A stretch of DNA of 37,389 nt, taken from assembly GCA_027729925.1 (NCBI GenBank), contig JAQCEB010000006.1:1-37389 (forward strand), in the 5' to 3' direction. Positions within the stretch are counted from its first letter, which is position 1. The number at the start of each line of letters is the position of its first letter. The notes beneath the pieces were generated by a model that had not been told where the DNA came from, ran no database searches, and was given only the letters and a program-made list of their open reading frames with translations. A program made the translations under genes and the position numbers. Source of the DNA: Actinomycetota bacterium (GTDB lineage Bacteria > Actinomycetota > Acidimicrobiia > Actinomarinales > Actinomarinaceae). Below are positions 1 through 8,484 of the stretch, in pieces.

Positions 1-555
1 GTTTGGACTGTAATCATCTCCACCACCACGCGCTACTTTTTGAAGAGTCGGCATTCCAGCATGATAGGTGCCACTATCACCTCTCAATGTTTTGATAAAG
101 GCCTCTTGTTTAGCTGCATCTATGTTTTCACCAGTTGGATCTGTAAATAGTTCAACCATTCGTGCAACTTTTTCTATAAAAGCATCTGGGACGGCAACTT
201 GTCCTCCAACATTCCCTGCTGCCATAATTCTCACACCATTAATAGTTACTTCACGTTTGAAAAATTCACTAGGTATTTCAACGATACGGTCTTTATCATA
301 AGCTTGGATTGTAAGAACATCAATGATTTCACCTTTTTGATAAACAGGAATTGTAGTAGTTGTGGTAGTAGACGAAGATGTAGTAGATGAAGATGTAGTA
401 GTTGTCTCTTCCTCTACAACTGCAGTCTCTTCCTCTACAACTGCAGTCTCTTCCTCTACAACTGCAGAAATTTGTTCATCCGAACTTCCACAAGCAAAAA
501 CTAGTGAAGATAAAAGTAATATTATAATTTTTTTTGAAATCAATTTATAAAACAT
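1..555 (-). CDS. Secreted lipoprotein of unknown function, partial (C-terminus beyond window start)
   Basis: My translation from ATG at 555 on the minus strand gives MFYKLISKKIIILLLSSLVFACGSSDEQISAVVEEETAVVEEETAVVEEETTTTSSSTT...YQKGEIIDVLTIQAYDKDRIVEIPSEFFKREVTINGVRIMAAGNVGGQVAVPDAF...LRGDSGTYHAGMPTLQKVARGGGDDYSPN with no stop to base 1. It has a lipobox-like VFAC and a Thr/Ser-rich tether. Absent from the ORF track because it is open at the edge. Confidence 0.8.
   Translation of the reverse strand, partial: MFYKLISKKIIILLLSSLVFACGSSDEQISAVVEEETAVVEEETAVVEEETTTTSSSTTSSSTTTTTTIPVYQKGEIIDVLTIQAYDKDRIVEIPSEFFKREVTINGVRIMAAGNVGGQVAVPDAFIEKVARMVELFTDPTGENIDAAKQEAFIKTLRGDSGTYHAGMPTLQKVARGGGDDYSPN
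404..466. repeat. Three exact tandem copies of a 21-bp unit (gtctcttcctctacaactgca) encoding AVVEEET on the minus strand
   Basis: Copies read directly at 404-424, 425-445 and 446-466. Confidence 0.95.
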
Positions 556-612
556 TTATTTATCTTAATAAAGTGATTTTTATATATTCTTTTTGTTTAT
601 TATTGAATTAAT

Positions 613-3600
613 TTGTATATTAAAAAAATTTCAATTATTTTATTTACCCTTTTATTTTTTTCATACTGTTCATCACAAGAGCAAACTTCAGTACCTCAAT
701 CCGAAATTGAAAATATTGAAGATATTGAAAATATTGAAGATATTGAAAATATTGAAGATATTGAAGACATGGAAGACATGGAAAATATTGAAAATGAATT
801 TATTCAAATCGTAGATGGTGTAACTATTCGTACCACTGAAAAAATTGATGAATCTAAATATGATTTTGTAGAAAAATATCAAATGGAAGAGAGTACTCAG
901 AAAACATTTACAGCTCCAAATGGATATAAAGTTGCCAAAGCTATTGCATATGTTGATAAATGGCCTCCAGAAGAAAAATGTTCTATGGATATATCAGTAC
1001 CAATATCTATGTACTCTCTAGGCTTATCAGAGTTTACAATAAATGCTGATCCAACACTTGTTGGAGACCCCTGTCCTGGGCCAAAAACTTGGTACTTTAC
1101 GTTTGGTTATGTAAAAGAAGATGTTGAAATTAATGTCCTTGAACAAATTAATGTGACAGAACCAAAACTCTATGAAATAAGACAGTTCTTACAAAATAGG
1201 ATGAATAGTAGAGATGTAGAAGTTATTGATTCCTCAGCTTCTCTTCCAGAGATTTGTAACGATCAAGATACTTTCAGTTATGATTTCAACAACAACCTAC
1301 TAGAAAGTAGCAGTTTACATGAAGCTGCACTCTGGAATAAAAATCTAGATAATCCAGATGAACCAACACTATTAAGTTCATCAGATTTAAGATTCGAAGA
1401 TGGAATTTTAAATCTTGAAAATAGATTGAGTTATCTTACACTTCCGGATTATCTTACTTCTTGCCTTGCAAGACAGGATAATATTGAAATTTCATTGAGA
1501 ATTAAAATACCAGCGTATGAAGATGCAAAAAGACCACTTATATCAAATACATTATTTGAAGCTTGTCGTCAAACAGAGTTAGGAGTTTGTTTATTTTTAA
1601 CTCCTCCAGATTTAGATATGGAAGTACCTATTGAAGATGTAGACAATCCTGATTATTATTTACTAGGTTTCTTTTCAGGACAAAGTGAGAATTTCATAGC
1701 TGGATTTAAGTTTTTCGCTACACAAACTCCAATTTATGCTGGAAAGTGGTACGATATTAAACTCAAACTTGAGTTAAACGCTGTGACTCCTGCTGTAAGT
1801 ATTGTTGTAGATGACGTAGTTAATAAATTTACGAGTTTTCCAGAGTGGGATGGCGATCCAAAAATAGCTCATAATTATTTATTTAGTAATGAATCTCGAT
1901 ATAGTTTATTTGGAATTAGAAATGACTTTAACGAGGTGGAAGAAGATACGAATGTTCCTCTACTTGTAGATAAAGTCACTATCCAGAATTTTTCTAAAAT
2001 ACAAGAATCTGAGGAAATAAATAGTTTATTAACTCAGTTAATTACAAATATTGAAAACAATTCTACTCAAAATAATCAATCCCATTACCAAAGAATCACC
2101 TCTCTTTTTGTTGGTGATTGGGATCCAGTATCTAGTAACGTACTTGATTATCTAAGCGCCGTAGAAAAATATGAAGGCTCAATATACCCACCAACAGTAA
2201 AAACAAATATTAAAACTTTGTCCTACACTAAACAACTTGCTCATTTTTTTAAAGAGTGGATATTTGACAATCTGTTTATTGAAGATCAAATCAAAAAAGT
2301 AGAAAATCTCTCATTTAAAGAAACAGAAATATTCCCAGGTTCAGTCGCTTCTAGTCCAAAAACTATAAGCAGAACAATAGAAGTAAATGGAACTTATAAT
2401 GAAAGTCCAGGTTACCATTTCAATAATGACGAAACAGTTTTAAGACCTACAGGATTATATGCTGAACCGGGAAAAATAGTAACTATAGAGGTACCAAAAG
2501 AAGTACTCGATAAGGGATGGCTTGTTCAAGTAGGTATTCACGGAGGAAACTTAGCTTGCTGGTCAGAAACAAGACGTTTTAATAGAATTGCCAACACGTT
2601 TGAATTAAACAAAGAGACCGTTTCAATTGCTAATCCTTTTGGTGGAGGTATTTATATTATTGTCCCAGATGGAAGTGATAGCGGGATAATCGAAATATCA
2701 ATTAAAGATGCTATTAATATGCCCACATTTAGCACTTTGCAATTAAAAGGTATAAATAATGATCTTGATCAATTCAAATCAGACTTAAAAACTTCTCAAG
2801 TTCCATGGTTTGAAATTATAAGCGATAAGTTTAATCTTACCTATCCACTTGAGTACTCAAATTCTTATGAAAATCCACTCGAAATGCTAACTGTTATGGA
2901 AAAATCTCTAGATGCCATAATGTTAATGTCAGGAAGACCACTTGAAAGGGTTCGAGCGGAATGGTTGGTTGTTGATGCACAAATTATTGCATGCGGTACG
3001 GCAATGGCAGCTAGCTATCCTACATTTGGAGATTATGACGGTAGTCCTTCTTTGAAAGATAAAGTTAATGATGGACTCTGGTTCTCACCTTATAAAAATG
3101 ATTTCATATATTGGCACGAAATGGGTCATTTACACAATTTACCAACTCTTGGATGTCAAGAACAGGAAAGTAATGTACATCTTTTAAAGGCTGTAATTGA
3201 TAGCAAAGTTTTTAACTCACCACCCGATATTGCATTAAAAAATTCTGGCTTCCAGCCATTTACAAGACTTGAAGCAGCATTTGACCTAATGTTTACAATT
3301 GATTGGCAGAATGAAGAAAGGGTCTGTGGTGAAAATGATAAAATTTATGGTGGAAATCAAATGCGTTACCAGACCAAAAGCTGGGCTAGATATTTGGAGA
3401 TAGTTGATTTATATGGCTGGGAGACAGTAGGTAAAATACACAACACATTTTATAATAAAAATATAAGGAATGGGTACATCAAAGATTATGAAATTTCTGA
3501 TGATGAGTTTGTTTACAGAGCTTCCCACGAAGTTGGAATAAATTTAGCACCAATTTTTGAATTTTGGGGGCTAGTTCTTGATCAAAATATTATTAATGGG

Positions 3601-3831
3601 TTAAAAGTTCTCCCACCGCCGATAGAATTTATTGAAAGATTAAACTTTTATAAAAATAATATTCCCAATAATGAAAAGGAATATAACGTTATGCTTGATA
3701 CTTTGAGAAGTGGAGTTGGTAACGATCAGTATGTTCGAATTGACTATTGGAAAAACAATTACTCACAAAGTATTTTAGATAAAATGCATGACAGAATTGA
3801 TAAAATCATTAAAGATATCAACAATTATTAA
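613..3831 (+). CDS. Secreted, probably membrane-anchored M60-like (enhancin/mucin-type) zinc metallopeptidase with an internal LamG/concanavalin-like region
   Basis: TTG start, hydrophobic signal MYIKKISIILFTLLFFSYCSS, HEMGH zinc motif followed by LHNLPTLGCQEQESNV (candidate third Glu ligand). M60-type beta region: TGLYAEPGKIVTIEVP...VQVGIHGG...NPFGGGIYIIVP. Central region FSYDFNNNLLE...GKWYDIKLKLELN...LLVDKVTIQNF resembles LamG-like folds. Confidence 0.8.
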   Translation: MYIKKISIILFTLLFFSYCSSQEQTSVPQSEIENIEDIENIEDIENIEDIEDMEDMENIENEFIQIVDGVTIRTTEKIDESKYDFVEKYQMEESTQKTFTAPNGYKVAKAIAYVDKWPPEEKCSMDISVPISMYSLGLSEFTINADPTLVGDPCPGPKTWYFTFGYVKEDVEINVLEQINVTEPKLYEIRQFLQNRMNSRDVEVIDSSASLPEICNDQDTFSYDFNNNLLESSSLHEAALWNKNLDNPDEPTLLSSSDLRFEDGILNLENRLSYLTLPDYLTSCLARQDNIEISLRIKIPAYEDAKRPLISNTLFEACRQTELGVCLFLTPPDLDMEVPIEDVDNPDYYLLGFFSGQSENFIAGFKFFATQTPIYAGKWYDIKLKLELNAVTPAVSIVVDDVVNKFTSFPEWDGDPKIAHNYLFSNESRYSLFGIRNDFNEVEEDTNVPLLVDKVTIQNFSKIQESEEINSLLTQLITNIENNSTQNNQSHYQRITSLFVGDWDPVSSNVLDYLSAVEKYEGSIYPPTVKTNIKTLSYTKQLAHFFKEWIFDNLFIEDQIKKVENLSFKETEIFPGSVASSPKTISRTIEVNGTYNESPGYHFNNDETVLRPTGLYAEPGKIVTIEVPKEVLDKGWLVQVGIHGGNLACWSETRRFNRIANTFELNKETVSIANPFGGGIYIIVPDGSDSGIIEISIKDAINMPTFSTLQLKGINNDLDQFKSDLKTSQVPWFEIISDKFNLTYPLEYSNSYENPLEMLTVMEKSLDAIMLMSGRPLERVRAEWLVVDAQIIACGTAMAASYPTFGDYDGSPSLKDKVNDGLWFSPYKNDFIYWHEMGHLHNLPTLGCQEQESNVHLLKAVIDSKVFNSPPDIALKNSGFQPFTRLEAAFDLMFTIDWQNEERVCGENDKIYGGNQMRYQTKSWARYLEIVDLYGWETVGKIHNTFYNKNIRNGYIKDYEISDDEFVYRASHEVGINLAPIFEFWGLVLDQNIINGLKVLPPPIEFIERLNFYKNNIPNNEKEYNVMLDTLRSGVGNDQYVRIDYWKNNYSQSILDKMHDRIDKIIKDINNY
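709..789 (+). repeat. Nine tandem 9-bp units (gaaRatatt/gaagacatg) encoding E[ND][IM]
   Basis: GAAAATATT/GAAGATATT units read directly from 709, giving ENIEDIENIEDIENIEDIEDMEDMENI. Confidence 0.95.
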
Positions 3832-3903
3832 AAAATTTACTTCTATTAACGTTTCATTGACTAGTTAAGTTTATTTGAAATTACTAAAATTAGATATTGT
3901 GTA

Positions 3904-4947
3904 TTAAATATTTTTGAAAATATATTTATCAAAAACTTTCATTTTTTCAAACCAACTTTCTTGATAAAAATAATTTACAGTTGCTGCAACAGAAGATAAA
4001 AGAGCGTTACCGTCTTGTGGTGTGAAACAATATCCTGTAAGTTCATATTCTGTTGCATGAATTGAATGCTTTGATATAACTCCATGAGATAGAATTCTTC
4101 CGTGATATCCATGATCTCTACCAAATGAGAATACTTTATTAGCAGACATCTTTTCAGTCTCCATTAAGTAATTGCTTGCTTGCAAATATTGCAACATCTC
4201 ATCTTTCATAATTTTTTCTTCAAAACGTAGATTAAACCAAAGGGTATGCATATATTGAGTAGGTATTTTTATAGCTGAAGAAAATAAATCTAACTCTATC
4301 CCGCTTTGTTGAAAGAGTTCAAAAACATCTCTAGCATGATGTGTTCCAAATTGTTCACTTGAGTGTTTTGAAATGTATGGTGATGGAGAAAATGAATCAT
4401 CTTGAGAAACGTCATTAGATCTTCTTAAACAAACAAATTTTCCTTGCTTTAGATTTTTTTTATTATCAATAGAAAAAGTTTTGACAATGGAAGCGATATT
4501 GTGTGTATTACACGAAGCAATTAAATATGTATTTTTATTTTCATCTAAAATTTCATTATTTATACCCCATGCATAAAAAGGCCCAAATCCATGTTCTGAA
4601 CCTTGAGCTAGAAACCTTTTACCAGAATCAAGATGTTGATAGATTGCTTCCCAATTTTTATTACCACTAGGAGTGCAATCAATTATTACTTGTGATTCAC
4701 TGTAAGTGTCATCTAAATTTTTTGAATCAAAACCTAGTGTTTTGAATTCAGATTTAGAATCGTCATTTGAGACTAGTAGTGCACCTTTTCTTAAAAGTGC
4801 TTCTACTTTACCTTTTTCTTCAGAAAGAGGGGTTCTTTTATAAAAATAAACATTGTCAATACCTAATGCAGTTTTATGTTCTGCCAACAAACCTATTAGT
4901 GGTTCACCAATTGTGCCAGTTCCAATGACGAGTACATTTTTTTTCAC
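3904..4947 (-). CDS. Archaeal-type (type II) glyceraldehyde-3-phosphate dehydrogenase-like NAD(P)-dependent oxidoreductase
   Basis: N-terminal Rossmann VLVIGTGTIGEPL; DCTPSG; QGSE; catalytic-type SCNTHN; CLRRSNDV; THHARDV; PTQYMH. These align by eye with type II GAPDH motifs (NGYGTIGKR, DATPDG, QGGE, SCNTT, VRRAADP, SHHGPDV, PTTLMH). GTG start at 4947. Confidence 0.65.
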   Translation of the reverse strand: MKKNVLVIGTGTIGEPLIGLLAEHKTALGIDNVYFYKRTPLSEEKGKVEALLRKGALLVSNDDSKSEFKTLGFDSKNLDDTYSESQVIIDCTPSGNKNWEAIYQHLDSGKRFLAQGSEHGFGPFYAWGINNEILDENKNTYLIASCNTHNIASIVKTFSIDNKKNLKQGKFVCLRRSNDVSQDDSFSPSPYISKHSSEQFGTHHARDVFELFQQSGIELDLFSSAIKIPTQYMHTLWFNLRFEEKIMKDEMLQYLQASNYLMETEKMSANKVFSFGRDHGYHGRILSHGVISKHSIHATEYELTGYCFTPQDGNALLSSVAATVNYFYQESWFEKMKVFDKYIFKNI

Positions 4948-4960
4948 TAATATTATTTTA

Positions 4961-7633
4961 ATGTCAGCAAATTTTGAAGTATCAAATTCAATCTATAATT
5001 TTTCACTTTCTGAAACAGATGGTGACGCTTCACAAATAGATTTATTGGGAGGTAAAGGAGCAAATCTTGCTGAAATGAGCAAGCTAGGGATTAATGTTCC
5101 ACCAGGATTTACTATTACAACCGAAGTTTGTAATTATTTCATGAAGAATAAAGCATTACCTGATAATTTAGAAGACCAAATTGGTAAAGCTGTAAAGAAA
5201 CTCGAAAACTTAACTGGGAGAATTTTTAATGGATCAGAAAATCTCCTTTTGTTATCAGTACGCTCTGGAGGAAGAATTTCTATGCCAGGAATGATGGATT
5301 CAATTTTGAATATAGGCTTGAATGATTTCAATGTAGGTATATTGGCAAAAGAATTTAACGATGAAAGATTTGCTTTAGATTCATATCGGCGTCTAATTCA
5401 GATGTATTCTAATGTAGTTCTTGGTCTAGAACATGAAAGATTTGAAGCTGTAATAAAAAATAAAAAAAGAATGGATGGAGTAATCTCCGATGCAGAATTC
5501 AATATCGAACAATTAAAATGGATAATAAATGCTTATAAAAATATTATCGAAAGGTTCTCAAAAGTTCCATTTCCACAAGATCCAAATGAACAGTTGCTTG
5601 GTGCAATTAAAGCTGTTTTTAATAGTTGGCTGAATAAAAGGGCAATTAGTTATAGAAAAATTAATAACATTCCTGACACTTGGGGGACAGGAGCAACAGT
5701 TCAGACTATGGTTTATGGAAATTTAAATGATTTCTCTGGGACAGGTGTTGCATTTACTAGAAATCCTTCAAATGGTAATAAAGAGTTATATGGAGAATAT
5801 TTAATGAATGCCCAAGGTGAAGATGTAGTAGCAGGTATTAGAACTCCACTTCCAATTTCTAAAACTGAACTTAATAAAGGTAAATCATTAGAGGAACTAT
5901 TTCCTGAATCATATAAACAAATAAAAGAAATCTCCTCAAAATTAGAAAATCATTTTAAAGAAGTCCAAGATATTGAATTTACTATTCAAAATAAAGAAGT
6001 TTTTTTACTCCAAACTCGAAAAGCAAAAAGAACAGCTCAAGCAAGTGTCAAGATTGCAGTTGATATGGTTGAAGAAAATATAGTTTCAAAGAATCAAGCA
6101 TTAATTATGGTAGATGCCAACTCAATAACTGATCTTTTACACCCACAATTTGAAGATGAACAGAATAAAACTATTTTTGCTAAAGCATTAAATGCATCAC
6201 CTGGTGCTGCTGTAGGGGAAATAGTATTTGATGCCTATACGGCAGAAAAAGAAGCTAATAAAGGAAGAAAAGTAATTTTAGTTAGAGAAGAAACAAGTCC
6301 AGAAGACATAAACGGAATGTATTCATCTATTGGTATTCTTACTACAAAAGGTGGGATGACAAGTCATGCTGCTGTAGTTGCTCGCGGAATGGGAAAGCCT
6401 TGTATTGTTGGTGCGGAAAATTTAATAATTAATTATGAGAACAAAACTATTTCTAATGGTACAACAACTTTAAATCATGGAGATTTAATTTCATTAGATG
6501 GTTCCCTGGGAGAAGTATATTTAGGAGAACTTAAAACACAACCACCAATACCTTCTGATGAATTTAATCAAATCATGAAATGGTCTGATGAAGTGAGGCG
6601 TTTAAATGTAAGAGCTAATGCAGAGACAGTCAATGACACAAAGAAAGCCCTGGAGTTTAATGCTGAAGGAATTGGACTGTGTAGAACTGAGCACATGTTT
6701 TTTGAAGGTGAGAGAATTATACCAATGAGAGAAATGATAATGGCTGAAAATGTTCAAGGCAGAAAACGAGCTTTAGCCAAATTAATAAATTTTCAAATAA
6801 AAGATTTCGAAAATTTGTTTGAAATATTAGAAGATAAACCTATAACAATAAGGTTACTTGATCCACCAATGCATGAATTTTTACCAAAAAGCGATGTTGA
6901 GATTACATCACTTGCAAATGCAATTGGTATATTGCCTAGTTATATAAATGAAATATTGCTTAAGCTGTCTGAAAGTAATCCAATGTTAGGACATAGAGGT
7001 GTGAGACTGGGATTGACTTATCCTGAAATTTATAAAATGCAAGTTGAAGCAATTTGTCATGCTATTTTTAATATTTCAAAAAAGAAAAATACAATTACAT
7101 CACCTGAAATTATGATTCCTTTAATAATGAATGCAAAAGAACTTCAGAAGATGAAAACCATACTAATAGAAACTATTCAGAATTTAGAAAAAGAGTTGGA
7201 ATTTAATTTTACTTATTCAATTGGGACAATGATTGAATTACCAAGTGCAGCACTTAATTCTGTAGAAATAGCAAAACATGTAGATTTTTTCTCATTTGGA
7301 ACTAATGACTTAACCCAAACAACACTTGGACTTTCCAGAGATGATGCTTCAAAGTTTCTAAATGATTACGTTGAGAACGGGGTATTCAATATAGATCCTT
7401 TTGTTTCGATTGACATTGAGAGTGTCGGTAAATTGGTTGATCTTTCATCTAAAAATGGAAAGGAGTCAAATCCGAAACTGAAGGTAGGTGTGTGTGGTGA
7501 ACACGCAGGTGAAGCAAATTCTATAATTTTTTTAAATAGTTTAAATATTGATTATATTTCATGTTCTCCTTTTAGAATTCCAACCGCAAGACTTGCTTCA
7601 GCTCAAGCTGAGATACTGAATCAGAATTCTTAA
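4961..7633 (+). CDS. ppdK: Pyruvate, phosphate dikinase
   Basis: DLLGGKGANLAEMSKLGINVPPGFTITTE; GGMTSHAAVVARGMGKPCIVG (phospho-His domain); GIGLCRTEHMFF; FGTNDLTQTTLGLSRDD; GVCGEHAG. The ORF starts at 4853 but ATG 4961 (MSANFE) fits the family N-terminus. Confidence 0.96.
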   Translation: MSANFEVSNSIYNFSLSETDGDASQIDLLGGKGANLAEMSKLGINVPPGFTITTEVCNYFMKNKALPDNLEDQIGKAVKKLENLTGRIFNGSENLLLLSVRSGGRISMPGMMDSILNIGLNDFNVGILAKEFNDERFALDSYRRLIQMYSNVVLGLEHERFEAVIKNKKRMDGVISDAEFNIEQLKWIINAYKNIIERFSKVPFPQDPNEQLLGAIKAVFNSWLNKRAISYRKINNIPDTWGTGATVQTMVYGNLNDFSGTGVAFTRNPSNGNKELYGEYLMNAQGEDVVAGIRTPLPISKTELNKGKSLEELFPESYKQIKEISSKLENHFKEVQDIEFTIQNKEVFLLQTRKAKRTAQASVKIAVDMVEENIVSKNQALIMVDANSITDLLHPQFEDEQNKTIFAKALNASPGAAVGEIVFDAYTAEKEANKGRKVILVREETSPEDINGMYSSIGILTTKGGMTSHAAVVARGMGKPCIVGAENLIINYENKTISNGTTTLNHGDLISLDGSLGEVYLGELKTQPPIPSDEFNQIMKWSDEVRRLNVRANAETVNDTKKALEFNAEGIGLCRTEHMFFEGERIIPMREMIMAENVQGRKRALAKLINFQIKDFENLFEILEDKPITIRLLDPPMHEFLPKSDVEITSLANAIGILPSYINEILLKLSESNPMLGHRGVRLGLTYPEIYKMQVEAICHAIFNISKKKNTITSPEIMIPLIMNAKELQKMKTILIETIQNLEKELEFNFTYSIGTMIELPSAALNSVEIAKHVDFFSFGTNDLTQTTLGLSRDDASKFLNDYVENGVFNIDPFVSIDIESVGKLVDLSSKNGKESNPKLKVGVCGEHAGEANSIIFLNSLNIDYISCSPFRIPTARLASAQAEILNQNS

Positions 7634-7704
7634 ATTAGTTACAACTATATAAAAGTAAATATTATTTAATTGAAGCTAAAAAATCTTGATTGTAAAATTA
7701 TTTT

Positions 7705-8484
7705 ATGATTCTAAAAAATAAAAATATTTTAATTACTGGAATACTGACAGATAAAAGCATAGCTTATGTATCAGCACAAGTTGCAATAGAAAATGGAGCA
7801 AATATTATTGCAACTGGTTTTGGTAAAGGACTAAGAATAACCGAAAGAGCTGTCAAGAGATTATCCGAAGAAATAAAAGTACTTCCGATGGATATAGAAA
7901 ATATAGATGAAGTAAAAAATACAGTAAATCAAATCGAAAAGGAGTTCGGAAGATTAGATGGTGTTTTGCATGCTATTGCTTTTTCTCCCACAGAAGCTAT
8001 GGGAGGAAACTTTTTAAATACCAGTGTTGAAGACGCAGTTAAAAGTTTTGAAGTTTCAGCTTTTTCACTCAAAACTCTTTCATCAGCAGTAATGCCAATT
8101 CTTAACCCAAAAGCTTCAATCGTTGCTCTAGATTTTGATAATTCACAAGCTTGGCCTGGCTATGATTGGCAAGGTGTTGCAAAATCAAGTTTGCAGTCTA
8201 TAGTCAGGTACTTAGCATATTACCTTGGAAAAGATGGTGTTAGAGTGAACGCAGTTGCTTCAGGACCTTTATCTACAACTGCTGCAAAAAATATTCCTGG
8301 ATTTTCTGCTATGAACGAAGAATGGAACAATAGAGCCCCTTTAGGTTGGGATGTTACTAATCCTACGCCAGTTGCAAAAGTTGTTAACTTTCTATTGTCA
8401 GATTTTTCAGAAGCTGTTACTGGAGAAATAATTCATGCTGATGGCGGTGTTCATGCCATCGGTGGCACAATGTTACCAAATTAA
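7705..8484 (+). CDS. fabI: Enoyl-[acyl-carrier-protein] reductase, InhA-like
   Basis: ILITGILTDKSIAYVSAQVA, LDFDNSQAWPGYDWQGVAKSSL (Y-x6-K), RAPLGWDVTNPTPVAKVV, TGEIIHADGGVH; closely parallels InhA motifs. Confidence 0.93.
   Translation: MILKNKNILITGILTDKSIAYVSAQVAIENGANIIATGFGKGLRITERAVKRLSEEIKVLPMDIENIDEVKNTVNQIEKEFGRLDGVLHAIAFSPTEAMGGNFLNTSVEDAVKSFEVSAFSLKTLSSAVMPILNPKASIVALDFDNSQAWPGYDWQGVAKSSLQSIVRYLAYYLGKDGVRVNAVASGPLSTTAAKNIPGFSAMNEEWNNRAPLGWDVTNPTPVAKVVNFLLSDFSEAVTGEIIHADGGVHAIGGTMLPN

Noticed and set aside
362-550. Plus-strand ORF with VVVSSSTTAVSSSTTA repeats
   Set aside because: Antisense shadow of the repeat region in the minus-strand lipoprotein, which has signal peptide and lipobox.
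404-789. Possible CRISPR array or noncoding satellite
   Set aside because: Repeats are contiguous with no spacers, in frame, and inside coding sequences.
688-882. Minus-strand ORF rich in FNIFNIFN
   Set aside because: Antisense shadow of the 9-bp repeats in the M60 gene.
3832-3903. Possible bidirectional terminator between the M60 and GAPDH-like genes
   Set aside because: Only a weak TTAAC/GTTAA pairing with a long loop; no convincing hairpin plus T-tract.
4853-4960. N-terminal extension of the PPDK ORF
   Set aside because: Overlaps the GAPDH-like coding sequence antisense; family N-terminus fits ATG 4961.
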